DNA from: Candidatus Woesearchaeota archaeon
Lineage (GTDB): Archaea > Nanobdellota > Nanobdellia > Woesearchaeales > GW2011-AR9
Direction of reading: 5' to 3'
DNA length: 64,000 nt
NCBI GenBank assembly: GCA_945861715.1
Contig: CAMAVK010000001.1
Span: 394,908 to 458,907 of the forward strand
Shown here one piece after another: positions 46,686 through 54,315 of the stretch (its first letter is position 1; the number at the start of each line of letters is the position of its first letter). The notes beneath the pieces were generated by a model, which saw only the letters and a list, made by a program, of their open reading frames with translations, searched no databases and had not been told where the DNA came from. The position numbers and the translations under genes were made by a program.

Positions 46686-47219
46686 ATGGGGAAAAAACAT
46701 CATCATAAATACCACTCCAAACATCATTCTGAGCATCATCCTAAAAACCATTCCAACAAGTTCAAGGATAAAGTGTTTCCTCATTCGAGTTCTTCCAGGA
46801 CTTCAAATAATGCTAATCAGACAAATGGACATAGGATACCACTTAGATATAAACTACTCATAGGTGTGATTATATTAAACTTAATTGTTATTTGGCAACA
46901 ATCAATTATTGCAAATTTTTTTCTTTTTATCACTGACTTTATTTTAATATTAGTTTGGGGTTTTGGTTGGTCAAATGCCTGTCCAAAATGCAAGTCATTT
47001 TGGGTAAGAAAATTCATTGATCGTTCCCACTTCGGAACGCATACGGAATTTGAGGAAATTGAACGAGAAAAACGTTTTTATGATGCAAAAGGAAATTCAA
47101 GAGGTACATCATCATATCAAAGCACAAGACCAGTCACCATGCAAACAATTCAAAACCACTATCAATGCAAATCTTGTAAACACTTTTGGTCCGGACCAGT
47201 TCATGATAAACGAAAGTAA
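46686..47219 (+). CDS. His-rich membrane protein with C-terminal zinc ribbon
   Basis: The 177-residue protein starts with a His/Lys-rich tract (KKHHHKYHSKHHSEHHPKNH), which could bind metal. Two membrane segments follow (about 55-75 and 78-95), and a C-terminal domain has C-x2-C (NACPKCKS near residue 100) and C-x2-C (YQCKSCKHFW near residue 160), making a zinc ribbon interrupted by a charged loop. A membrane zinc-ribbon protein that handles or senses metal is possible. Its codon use is AT-rich like the gene at 45926. Confidence 0.65.
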   Translation: MGKKHHHKYHSKHHSEHHPKNHSNKFKDKVFPHSSSSRTSNNANQTNGHRIPLRYKLLIGVIILNLIVIWQQSIIANFFLFITDFILILVWGFGWSNACPKCKSFWVRKFIDRSHFGTHTEFEEIEREKRFYDAKGNSRGTSSYQSTRPVTMQTIQNHYQCKSCKHFWSGPVHDKRK

Positions 47220-47322
47220 TAAACCGATTATAACCTTTCTTACTGCTTATTAAACACATATACTCCCCCCGTAACCTTTATATCCCCTCCTCACCTCCTA
47301 AGCAGAAGAAAAGAGGAATACG

Positions 47323-48267
47323 ATGTCACATAATCTTACTATCAAAGAGCTCCAAATCCAAGCTGACATTATCCGTGAAGACATTATCACTTCCTTGGCC
47401 GTTGCAAAATCAGGTCATTCTGCCGGACCCCTTGGTATGGCCGACATCTTCACCGCCTTATATTTTCAAACTTTAAACATAAACCCCAAAAATCCCGACG
47501 ACCCAACGCGAGACTTTTTCATTCTCTCAAACGGACACATCTGTCCCGTCTTATACGCCACATTAGCAAATCGAGGATTCTTCCCAAAGAAAGAACTCCT
47601 CACATTAAGAAAATTAAATTCAAGACTCCAAGGCCATCCGCATCGAACTTCAATCCCCGGAATTGAAACCACCAGCGGACCATTAGGTTCAGGTCTTTCT
47701 CAAGCAAGTGGCATTGCCCTTGCACATCAACGCGACAACAAACCAAACAAAGTATACTGCGTCGTAGGAGACGGAGAACAAAACGAAGGCAATCACTGGG
47801 AAGCTGTCATGTTTGCCGCCAAATACAAACTCTCAAACCTGATTGCAATAACTGACAGAAATTACATCCAAATCGACGGTCCAACTGAACAAGTCATGCC
47901 TTTAGGTGACCTTGAAAAAAAGTATCAAGCATTCAACTGGAACACCATCACAATTGATGGAAACAACATGCAACAAATCATCGCAACCTTCAATCAAGCA
48001 AAACAAAACAAAGACAAACCACTCATGATCATCGCAAAAACCATTCCCGGAAAAGGTGTGAGTTTCATGGAAAACGATTATCGCTGGCATGGTTCACCTC
48101 CAGGCGGGCTCAAAACAGAACGCTCCCCAGAAAAAGACAAACAACAAAGCATAGCAATAGCCGAATTACACGCTAAAGAAATAAGCGAGCGTGGCAATTG
48201 GTATAAAACACACAACCATCTCCATCCCATACACAACGCAAAAAAATCATCCTCAAAGAAAAAATGA
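47323..48267 (+). CDS. tktA: transketolase, N-terminal (ThDP pyrophosphate-binding) subunit
   Basis: The 314-residue protein has the transketolase motif AVAKSGHSAGPLG, SNGHICPVLYATLA, TTSGPLGSGLSQASGIA, and the ThDP motif GDGEQNEGNHWEAVMFAAKYKLSNLI (G-D-G...N). It is the first half of a split transketolase found in many archaea. It is translated with the second half: stop TGA overlaps the next ATG by four bases. The pair interconverts pentose and hexose phosphates. Confidence 0.94.
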   Translation: MSHNLTIKELQIQADIIREDIITSLAVAKSGHSAGPLGMADIFTALYFQTLNINPKNPDDPTRDFFILSNGHICPVLYATLANRGFFPKKELLTLRKLNSRLQGHPHRTSIPGIETTSGPLGSGLSQASGIALAHQRDNKPNKVYCVVGDGEQNEGNHWEAVMFAAKYKLSNLIAITDRNYIQIDGPTEQVMPLGDLEKKYQAFNWNTITIDGNNMQQIIATFNQAKQNKDKPLMIIAKTIPGKGVSFMENDYRWHGSPPGGLKTERSPEKDKQQSIAIAELHAKEISERGNWYKTHNHLHPIHNAKKSSSKKK

Positions 48268-49238
48268 AACTCAACCCCAAACTAAAACTCAACGCGAACC
48301 AACCCCCACTTCCAACCAGAAACGGTTATGGGGACGCTCTCCTTGAACTTGGAAAAACCAACAAAAACGTCTATGTTCTCTGCGCAGATCTAACCGAATC
48401 AACGCGAGCTGACAAATTCGCAAAAGCCTATCCTAATCAATTTGTTGAAATTGGAATCGCCGAACAAAATCTTGTTACAGTCGCATCCGGCTTAGCACAC
48501 GCAGGTAAAATTCCATTCGCTTCAAGCTACGCAGCGTTCTGTCCCGGCAGGTGTTGGGAACAAATTAGAACCACGATTTGTTACAACAATCAAAACGTCA
48601 AAATTATCGGTGCCCACGCAGGAGTAAGTGTGGGTCCAGACGGTGCAACGCATCAAATGCTCGAAGACATCGCGATCATGCGAGCACTCCCCAACATGAC
48701 CGTTGTTGTACCACTTGATTACAATCAAACAAGCGCGGCAACAAAAGCTATCGCCAAACACATCGGACCGGCATATATGCGATTCGCAAGAGACCCCACG
48801 CCTCAACTCACCACCCCAAAAACTCCATTTCAAATAGGAAAAATTCAAGTGCTCCAAGACGGAAGCGACCTTACCATCATTGGATGCGGACCAATTTTAT
48901 TCCAAGCCATCCAAGCAGCAAGTATTCTCAAAAACCAACATAACATCAGCGTAGCCATTCTGAATTGCCACACCATTAAACCACTTGACACAAGAACCAT
49001 CGAAGCGTACGCAAAAAAAACAAAACGAATCATCACTATTGAAGAAGCTCAAATCGCAGGCGGTCTTGGCTCTGCAATCGCAGAACATCTCTCTTCTACC
49101 ATTCCAACCCACATCTATCGATTAGGAATAAAAGATCACTATGGTGAATCAGGCGAGCCATCTGAACTCCTCAAAAAATTCAAGCTCACTCCGCAAGATA
49201 TAGCACGCGAGTGCCACAAAATATTTAAAACCAAATAA
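48264..49238 (+). CDS. tktB: transketolase, C-terminal subunit
   Basis: The 324-residue subunit has the pyrimidine-binding domain with RNGYGDALLELGKTNKNVYVLCADLTESTRADKFAKAYPNQFVEIGIAEQNLVTVASGLA, including the conserved catalytic Glu in GIAEQN, and a C-terminal domain with IITIEEAQIAGGLGSAIAE. It forms the active enzyme with the N-terminal subunit. A four-base overlap with it shows translational coupling. Confidence 0.94.
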   Translation: MKLNPKLKLNANQPPLPTRNGYGDALLELGKTNKNVYVLCADLTESTRADKFAKAYPNQFVEIGIAEQNLVTVASGLAHAGKIPFASSYAAFCPGRCWEQIRTTICYNNQNVKIIGAHAGVSVGPDGATHQMLEDIAIMRALPNMTVVVPLDYNQTSAATKAIAKHIGPAYMRFARDPTPQLTTPKTPFQIGKIQVLQDGSDLTIIGCGPILFQAIQAASILKNQHNISVAILNCHTIKPLDTRTIEAYAKKTKRIITIEEAQIAGGLGSAIAEHLSSTIPTHIYRLGIKDHYGESGEPSELLKKFKLTPQDIARECHKIFKTK

Positions 49239-49252
49239 CACCTCGCATAACC

Positions 49253-49366
49253 ATGAAAGACTGCTATGAATGTGGCATGATAATGGAACATAGTGATGAA
49301 TGTCAACATTGCCATCGGTGCACCAGTTGTTGTGATATCGAAGGATGTTCTTCTAAAGACGATTAA
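49253..49366 (+). CDS. small cysteine-rich protein (37 aa, missed by the ORF track)
   Basis: Starting at ATG 49253, 14 bases after the transketolase stop, the ORF encodes MKDCYECGMIMEHSDECQHC and 17 more residues to TAA at 49366. Cysteines at about 4, 7, 17, 20, 23, 26, 27 and 32 could form one or two zinc sites. Small proteins of this build may be metal-binding or regulatory; the function is unknown. No ribosome-binding site is clear, so translation may rely on coupling or leaderless initiation. Confidence 0.6.
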   Translation: MKDCYECGMIMEHSDECQHCHRCTSCCDIEGCSSKDD

Positions 49367-49380
49367 TTCTAACCCTAATC

Positions 49381-49839
49381 TTAAAACCCCGCATTACCGT
49401 AGAAACTTCGAATATACTCCGCAATATCCCGTTGTTTTCGCAAATGAATGCCAGCCCAGCGTGAAACATCATTCTCATTAAATGCTCTATCCAACATATG
49501 ATACTCATACGCATGTAACCACTCATGAACAATCGTATTATCCATACACTCTCGACGTAAATTCCTATTTCGAATTTGCTGTGTAGGGCAAATCAACACA
49601 ACATCACAAGAGGGATGAAACTCACCCAAATGATTTCGACTGCGCAGTGTAGAGTCAAATCGCATCTCAACTCCATACCCCAAAAGTGAATCAACACTAT
49701 CCAATCCGAAGTAATACAACCCAGAAACCATATCCAAATAATGACCTGTAGAAACACAAACATGTGCTCCTGAAAAAAGCAGAATAAACAGAGCAAAAGA
49801 AAGAAAAGGAGAAAAAACATATATCTTTATATAATACAT
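49381..49839 (-). CDS. membrane-anchored HExxH metalloprotease-like protein (Atp23-like?)
   Basis: The 152-residue protein has an N-terminal anchor (about residues 8-28) and a zincin motif HEWLH in MDNTIVHEWLHAYEYHMLD near residue 107. It is followed by WAGIHLRKQRDI, which sits where Atp23-like metallopeptidases carry their C-S-E-I-R-A segment. A preceding VVLICPTQQIRNRNLRREC also resembles the Atp23 strand. It would act outside the cytoplasmic membrane if the anchor is an uncleaved signal. It is short for the family and lacks the third-ligand evidence. Confidence 0.55.
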   Translation of the reverse strand: MYYIKIYVFSPFLSFALFILLFSGAHVCVSTGHYLDMVSGLYYFGLDSVDSLLGYGVEMRFDSTLRSRNHLGEFHPSCDVVLICPTQQIRNRNLRRECMDNTIVHEWLHAYEYHMLDRAFNENDVSRWAGIHLRKQRDIAEYIRSFYGNAGF

Positions 49840-49855
49840 AATAGCAATCCAAGGT

Positions 49856-50533
49856 GTGACTCTTCGCTACACGCTCACCAGAAATCAGCAAGAAATTGAA
49901 CATTTTTCTAAAGCAACATTTTCTAAACCGTGGAAACCTACATATAACGCATCGCTTGGACAAATGCTTCCAATAATCACTCAGTCCGAACCCACACTGA
50001 TTCACCTAGCCCAATGGGGTTTTATTCCTCAGCATGCAATGGATCAAAGAGCTGGTCTCAAACATCCTACTGCAACTTCCCAAGACGTCTCTGAATATCC
50101 ACCTATGCGAGCAGCATTCAAACATCGTCGTTGCATTATAATCACCGATGGATATTATGAATGGAAAAAAATACAAGAAGGACACGTCCCTTACCGTATC
50201 GAACATAAAAAAAAAGACATTCTCTATCTCGCAGGAATCTACAATATTTACACCTTGCCAGACGGTCGAGAACTCTACTCTTTTTGCATGCTCTTAACCA
50301 AACCGAACGCCAAAACCAGTGAGTTCCAAACGCCAATGCCCTATATTCTTGAGCCAGATGAAATATCCAAATATCTTGCACACACCCCTGCCACCTTCGT
50401 TTCACCAGCAGCAGCAGCGCTCAAAGTATTTCCTGTAGCCATCGACGTCAACAATCCAGAAAATAACACCCCCAATCTCATTCTCCCAACAAATGAACCC
50501 ATCCCCGCAAAGTTCAACGGAAAACACAAGTAA
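49856..50533 (+). CDS. SRAP (YedK/HMCES) domain protein without the catalytic cysteine
   Basis: The 225-residue protein has the SRAP core: PTYNASLGQ at 28-36 (conserved Asn), IITDGYYEWKK at 96-105 with the conserved Glu102, and MPYILEPDEISKYL at 161-174. It starts GTG-ACT, giving MTLRY where active SRAP proteins begin MCGRY; the nucleophile Cys2 that crosslinks abasic sites is therefore Thr. The His of the (I)H-D-R-M-P motif is replaced in SEFQTPMPY. It may bind abasic DNA without the usual crosslink. GTG is the only start that fits the length; no ATG lies upstream in frame. Confidence 0.75.
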   Translation: MTLRYTLTRNQQEIEHFSKATFSKPWKPTYNASLGQMLPIITQSEPTLIHLAQWGFIPQHAMDQRAGLKHPTATSQDVSEYPPMRAAFKHRRCIIITDGYYEWKKIQEGHVPYRIEHKKKDILYLAGIYNIYTLPDGRELYSFCMLLTKPNAKTSEFQTPMPYILEPDEISKYLAHTPATFVSPAAAALKVFPVAIDVNNPENNTPNLILPTNEPIPAKFNGKHK

Positions 50534-50635
50534 AAATCACGGGCATTTATCTAAGTCTTATTCTATCAATATATCCCGAAAGACAAGTATTCAACACCCA
50601 CAAACTATAAAAAGAAAAAACCACCAACTTTAACC

Positions 50636-50944
50636 ATGTTATACGAATCCTACATCAATCAACCACCCATGTGGCTCATCACTCTATTCTTCGTAGCTAT
50701 TCTTTGGGAACTAGTATGGAAAGGCATTGCGCTTTGGAATGCAGGAAAAGCAAAGCAAAAAGAATGGTTCATCTTCCTCTTCCTACTAAACACTCTGGGA
50801 CTCCTCCCAATCATATACCTTGCATTCTTCAAAAAGAAAGAAGAAGAAAAAGATTTGGCACATTTCGCAAAAGCCCAAGAAGAACAACTAAAAGCCCAGC
50901 TTCTCAGGCCTCCCGCAAGAAAACGATCACCTAAGAGAAAATAG
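50636..50944 (+). CDS. DUF5652 family membrane protein
   Basis: A 102-residue protein with two membrane segments (about 13-33, 46-66) and the pattern WELVWKGIALWNAGKAKQKEWFIFLFLLNTLGLLPIIYLAFF that defines DUF5652. The tail is highly charged. Function is unknown; the charged C-terminus is likely cytoplasmic. Confidence 0.8.
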   Translation: MLYESYINQPPMWLITLFFVAILWELVWKGIALWNAGKAKQKEWFIFLFLLNTLGLLPIIYLAFFKKKEEEKDLAHFAKAQEEQLKAQLLRPPARKRSPKRK

Positions 50945-50983
50945 TTTTCGTCCATATAAGAATAATTTTTTTCGTATTTTAAT

Positions 50984-51589
50984 TCAACTCTTTCTATCTA
51001 ATAAATTACCATTAACATAACCAATCAGTCGTTCACACTTCTCAACAATATCCATTGAACGTTGAGCATAGTTAACTCCTATTAATTGTTCTAGGGGATA
51101 TTTGGCAGATGGTCTATACTCTTCTATGGGCCATAAGTTGACGGTAAGTGCACTATCATGAGATAAACTATGTTCATAACCTACACTAAACTCTGCTTCG
51201 CGTCGATCGCAAAAAATTGAAACAGTTTCTGTTTCCTCATTCATCCTTTTGATATATGGTTTTCCCCCAATATCTCTTTTTACTCTTCCTCCATCAATCG
51301 CCACAGCTTTCAGCAGTGCTTGCATCACTGGATTGGATTTTGATAGTGCATCATCATCAAATTCTTTTCTGATCATATCCCCAATTATTTCTGTAACTGT
51401 TGGATCTGTTTCATAGCCTCCTTTAGAAAACGACAAACTGAGAAAGCCCTGGTCATCATATTTATTCCAGTAAGTGTACCGACATAAATCACTTCCACAA
51501 ACAAGAGCTACATCAATGACTTTTCTTCCTGCCTTCTTTTGAAGTTTAAAGAATTGTAGAACCATATAATCATCAACATTGGGAATCAT
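50984..51589 (-). CDS. hypothetical protein
   Basis: A 201-residue soluble protein that I do not recognise. It has a DVALVCGSDLCRYTYWNKYDDQGF strand-loop near residue 26 and helical parts around residues 70-100. It precedes the RimK gene on the same strand by 62 bases in reading direction (it is downstream of RimK). No motif supports a role. Confidence 0.55.
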   Translation of the reverse strand: MIPNVDDYMVLQFFKLQKKAGRKVIDVALVCGSDLCRYTYWNKYDDQGFLSLSFSKGGYETDPTVTEIIGDMIRKEFDDDALSKSNPVMQALLKAVAIDGGRVKRDIGGKPYIKRMNEETETVSIFCDRREAEFSVGYEHSLSHDSALTVNLWPIEEYRPSAKYPLEQLIGVNYAQRSMDIVEKCERLIGYVNGNLLDRKS

Positions 51590-51651
51590 ACCATCAAAGA
51601 ACAGAATCCTATTTTTAAAGCTTCGCTAGAAGAACTACTCACAAGGAACAA

Positions 51652-52737
51652 CTATTTCTTCTCAAACACTTCAATCCGTCCCTTATCTGCTTTCACCACA
51701 TATTCCTTTCTATCAGAAAACCCAGACAATACCGTCACAAATTCCGGAAGCAATATTCTCTCGCCGCGAAATGTAAGTTTCGTCATAATTTCCCGACCAG
51801 GCTCTCGCAACTCCGCTTCTTTGGACATCGCTTCAATCATCTCGGATGCTCGTTTACTACGATGGATCCCTACTTTCTCAGCAGTTCGAGAAGCTAAAAA
51901 CTTGGCAATTTCGCTTGCAACATCAACTGTTGCAACACTACTAATTCCTTGCAATCCTGGAGAAATATTCGCTTCTATAACCATCGGTCCTCTCGGGCCT
52001 TCTAAAATATCAATTCCGCAAATATCAACTTGGAGCGCCTGCGCTGCAGCAATCGCACAACTAATAACTTCACGAGACAAATTAATTTGCAATCCAACGC
52101 CTCCTGCATGAATATTTGCTCGCTTCTCTTCTTTTTGTGCTTGACGTCGCATCGCAGCAACAATTTTATCTCCTACTACGATAACACGGATATCAGCTCC
52201 GCCCGTTTCAATGTATTCTTGAATAATAAACGGTTGATTCAATGCACCAAGTGCATCCAACAATGAAGACGCCGAACTAAACGAATCTGCAAACATAACT
52301 CCCTTCCCCTGCGTACCCTCAGGAAATTTCATGACAATCGGGTATGATACTTGCTTTAACAACGCGCGAGCTGCCTCCGTTGTTGATGGAATATATGTTG
52401 TTGGCATAGGAATATTATGCTGTTGCAAGACAAGATGTGTTAACAACTTGTTATGAATTGTATTGAATGACGTAGCGGGAAGTGGCATATACGGAACCCG
52501 ACCTTCAAGCATTGCTGCAATAGATTGCAGAAGTTGAGCATAGCGAAAAGATCCCTTAACATACACACAATCAAAATCATCAAGAGGTTTGCCTTGATAA
52601 AAAATTCCTCCTTCTTTACCCAGTTGTACCTCAATTTTTTTCAAATCAAGTGTTTGCACTTCATCAAAATAAAACCGTGCTGCTTGAGCTAGCATCTCTG
52701 AACTTTTCGATCCAAGTGAAATCAACCCAAACTTCAT
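51652..52737 (-). CDS. rimK: RimK-type ATP-grasp ligase
   Basis: The 361-residue protein has an N-terminal domain followed by an ATP-grasp core: TSFNTIHNKLLTHLVLQQHNIPMPTTY, PIVMKFPEGTQGKGVMFAD (the glycine-rich ATP loop), FIIQEYIETGGADIRVIVVGDKIV, and GIDILEGPRGPMVIEANISPGLQG with the metal Glu/Asn. RimK ligases add glutamate to ribosomal proteins or amino acids to cofactors (F420, citrate-like). A C-terminal tail after the core (about 275-361) is longer than in E. coli RimK. The upstream cotranscribed gene is a RimB-like retropepsin-fold protein. Confidence 0.88.
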   Translation of the reverse strand: MKFGLISLGSKSSEMLAQAARFYFDEVQTLDLKKIEVQLGKEGGIFYQGKPLDDFDCVYVKGSFRYAQLLQSIAAMLEGRVPYMPLPATSFNTIHNKLLTHLVLQQHNIPMPTTYIPSTTEAARALLKQVSYPIVMKFPEGTQGKGVMFADSFSSASSLLDALGALNQPFIIQEYIETGGADIRVIVVGDKIVAAMRRQAQKEEKRANIHAGGVGLQINLSREVISCAIAAAQALQVDICGIDILEGPRGPMVIEANISPGLQGISSVATVDVASEIAKFLASRTAEKVGIHRSKRASEMIEAMSKEAELREPGREIMTKLTFRGERILLPEFVTVLSGFSDRKEYVVKADKGRIEVFEKK

Positions 52738-52770
52738 AATGTTCCATCCTCTTTCTTTTTCAAATAAATT

Positions 52771-53154
52771 TTATTTTTTCACAGCTACTTTTTTCTTCGA
52801 ATCAAACTCAACTAACGGATCAATAATAAATTTTTCCTGTGTTAAAATATCCCGTCCAATCAGCAATGGATACGTCATATGACTGCGATCAGTAATACTC
52901 ATCTTTGCACTTATCTTTTTACCCTGAATTTCAAGAGTTGCCTGAACCACTTTACGAATCGTTTCACCATTTGCAGACCTAATTGTCTTCGTAAGCCCAG
53001 AAATAATAGGAAAATGTAAGTCCTTTGCAATCTTAATATCAATACTGGAGCTCATCGCCCCCGTATCAATACGCGCCACGACATCTTCATAACATTGTGC
53101 AGCACCAATTAAGCGAACATGTTCTAATAATCCAATCACTTTCCTTTGAACCAT
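52771..53154 (-). CDS. RimB-like/retropepsin-fold putative ATP-dependent zinc protease
   Basis: The 127-residue protein has the aspartic-protease-like motif ARIDTGAMSSSID near residues 26-38 and LLIGRDIL near residue 99, the layout of the PF05618 family, often called RimB and genetically tied to RimK. It is thought to trim or remove RimK-added glutamates. It ends 33 bases before the RimK start on the same strand, consistent with an operon. Confidence 0.85.
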   Translation of the reverse strand: MVQRKVIGLLEHVRLIGAAQCYEDVVARIDTGAMSSSIDIKIAKDLHFPIISGLTKTIRSANGETIRKVVQATLEIQGKKISAKMSITDRSHMTYPLLIGRDILTQEKFIIDPLVEFDSKKKVAVKK

Positions 53155-53258
53155 ATCACCCAGTATACTCCTGCATTTATAATCCTTTATCTCTTTTCCC
53201 TACTAACGACCGTAAAAAGTCTAAATCACAAAAATTTTCCGTACAAACCCAAACCAAA

Positions 53259-53271
53259 GCTTTTTAAAAAG
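53259..53271 (+). promoter_or_regulatory. TATA box of tRNA-Glu (UUC)
   Basis: GCTTTTTAAAAAG is centred about 29 bases before the first tRNA base. Confidence 0.6.
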
Positions 53272-53313
53272 AACCTCATTTTTGAGCTCTAACGCCCCTG
53301 TAGTGTAGTCCGG

Positions 53314-53344
53314 AATGAACGTAAGCAATTACGAGCATGGACAA
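53314..53344 (+). other. D-loop tRNA intron (31 nt) with bulge-helix-bulge
   Basis: GTCC of the D-loop pairs with GGAC at the intron's 3' side as the four-base central helix. A three-base GGA bulge lies on the 5' strand and AAA(C) on the 3' strand, the canonical handedness for archaeal splicing endonuclease. The intron itself folds as ATGAACGTAA-GCAA-TTACGAGCAT, capped by a GNRA tetraloop. Cleavage within the bulges gives a normal D-loop. Confidence 0.8.
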
Positions 53345-53385
53345 ACTATCATACGGCCCTTTCAAGGCTGCGACTCGGGTTCAAA

Positions 53386-53417
53386 TTCAGCGATCCCCCA
53401 AGGATACTGTACGAAAT
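53386..53417 (+). other. T-loop tRNA intron (32 nt), relaxed bulge-helix-bulge
   Basis: The intron separates TTCAAA from T-CCCGG; excision restores the conserved TTCAAAT T-loop. Intron pairs CAG/CTG and ATCC/GGAT form a hairpin with loop CCCAA. UUC/GAA can make a short central helix next to the T-stem with AAT and ATT as bulges. The exact cut cannot be fixed because bases repeat on both sides. Confidence 0.65.
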
Positions 53418-53431
53418 TCCCGGCGGGGGCG

Positions 53432-53439
53432 TTCTTTTA
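53432..53439 (+). terminator. T-rich terminator of tRNA-Glu (UUC)
   Basis: TTCTTTTA directly after the discriminator base. Confidence 0.4.
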
Positions 53440-53508
53440 TTATCATTCAATCCAATTACCCGCTCACAAAATTCAGTGTGTGAAGATGTTCTATTAATCC
53501 CAACGCCA

Positions 53509-54189
53509 ATGGAACCATTCAATAATTTCGATCGCTGGACTCAACTAAAAAACTACGTTGAATCCAACTGTGACCTCTATCAACTTCTCCAAGATTTCTG
53601 GCAGGTTTACAGCACACCATACGACAAACGCACAGTCCCAAAAGACCTAGAAAATAAAATAGAAGATCTGGGTGATGGCAATACCCGACATATCTATCGC
53701 ATTGGCAAAACCACAGAATACGAGTTTGATTGTGGTTTCGGAAAAATGGTATTAATCTGCAAACTTCCCGCACGAGGCGAGCATGAAAATTTTTCTTATC
53801 CTGCAAATTATTTTCCAACCGCACCAGACCTAGGAAGATCATATGCAGGTAAAGTACATCCAGAACGGGGTGCAAATATTCTCCTCAGACGACCACTCAT
53901 GGAAGCACAATCATTTGAAGAAGCAGCTGTAAAAGGAAAAAACATTCCAAAAGTAACTGGCATTATTGCAGGAAATGGCATCTTAGGAACACTAACCCAA
54001 GATGTTTCCGAAGGCGACAGAAAAGAAATTGAGTTTGCAGATTATGACCGAGTATACGTTATAGATAAAACTACACGTGCAAAAGAATTAGTCTACACAG
54101 ATCGAAAAGGCCACTTCCCATTAAGTCCAAAAACCGATTACTACTTCCATCGTTTACAAATCGACAATCCATTCAAGTCTCAAGTATAA
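53509..54189 (+). CDS. hypothetical protein, paralogue of the protein at 58582
   Basis: From the ATG at 53509 the protein is 226 residues. Its N-terminus (NNFDRWTQLKNYVESNCDLY) and DLGDGNTRHIYRIGKTTEY align with EYFNRWNVVRHVIATRSDL and GGGSCHHVYSVGTIQI of the 58582 product. GILGTLTQDVSEGDRKEIEF here matches AWGMLTQDLTARKTLRL there. The G-x-G-x4-x-Y-x-I/V and a following hydrophobic strand with Lys/Arg (MVLICKLPARG) recall the N-lobe of kinase-like phosphotransferases, but the catalytic loop is absent. The track start at 53476 precedes by 11 residues without support. Confidence 0.6.
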   Translation: MEPFNNFDRWTQLKNYVESNCDLYQLLQDFWQVYSTPYDKRTVPKDLENKIEDLGDGNTRHIYRIGKTTEYEFDCGFGKMVLICKLPARGEHENFSYPANYFPTAPDLGRSYAGKVHPERGANILLRRPLMEAQSFEEAAVKGKNIPKVTGIIAGNGILGTLTQDVSEGDRKEIEFADYDRVYVIDKTTRAKELVYTDRKGHFPLSPKTDYYFHRLQIDNPFKSQV

Positions 54190-54315
54190 ATCAACTATTA
54201 AAGAATCTCAAATCAATGACCAAATAGTTCTCGCACTATTAAACGAGTTTCACAACCATTAAAAAGACACCATATTGTAAAACGACTATGTTCAGAAAAT
54301 TCTGACAAAAAAATC

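Larger units (their letters stand above)
53294..53431 (+). tRNA. tRNA-Glu (UUC) with two introns
   Basis: Acceptor strands GCCCCTG (53294-53300) and CGGGGGC (53424-53430) pair, with G as discriminator. The anticodon arm CGGCC-CTTTCAA-GGCTG has anticodon TTC (codons GAA/GAG). The D-loop is interrupted by a 31-nt intron (53314-53344) and the T-loop by a 32-nt intron (53386-53417). After removal the D-loop reads AGTCCGGACTA and the T-arm TCGGG-TTCAAAT-CCCGG, both normal for archaeal tRNA-Glu. Mature length is about 75 nt. TTCTTTTA follows as terminator. No CCA is encoded. Confidence 0.93.

Noticed and set aside
53315-53497. Plus-strand ORF of 60 residues
   Set aside because: It lies inside the intron-bearing tRNA-Glu(UUC) gene and its terminator.
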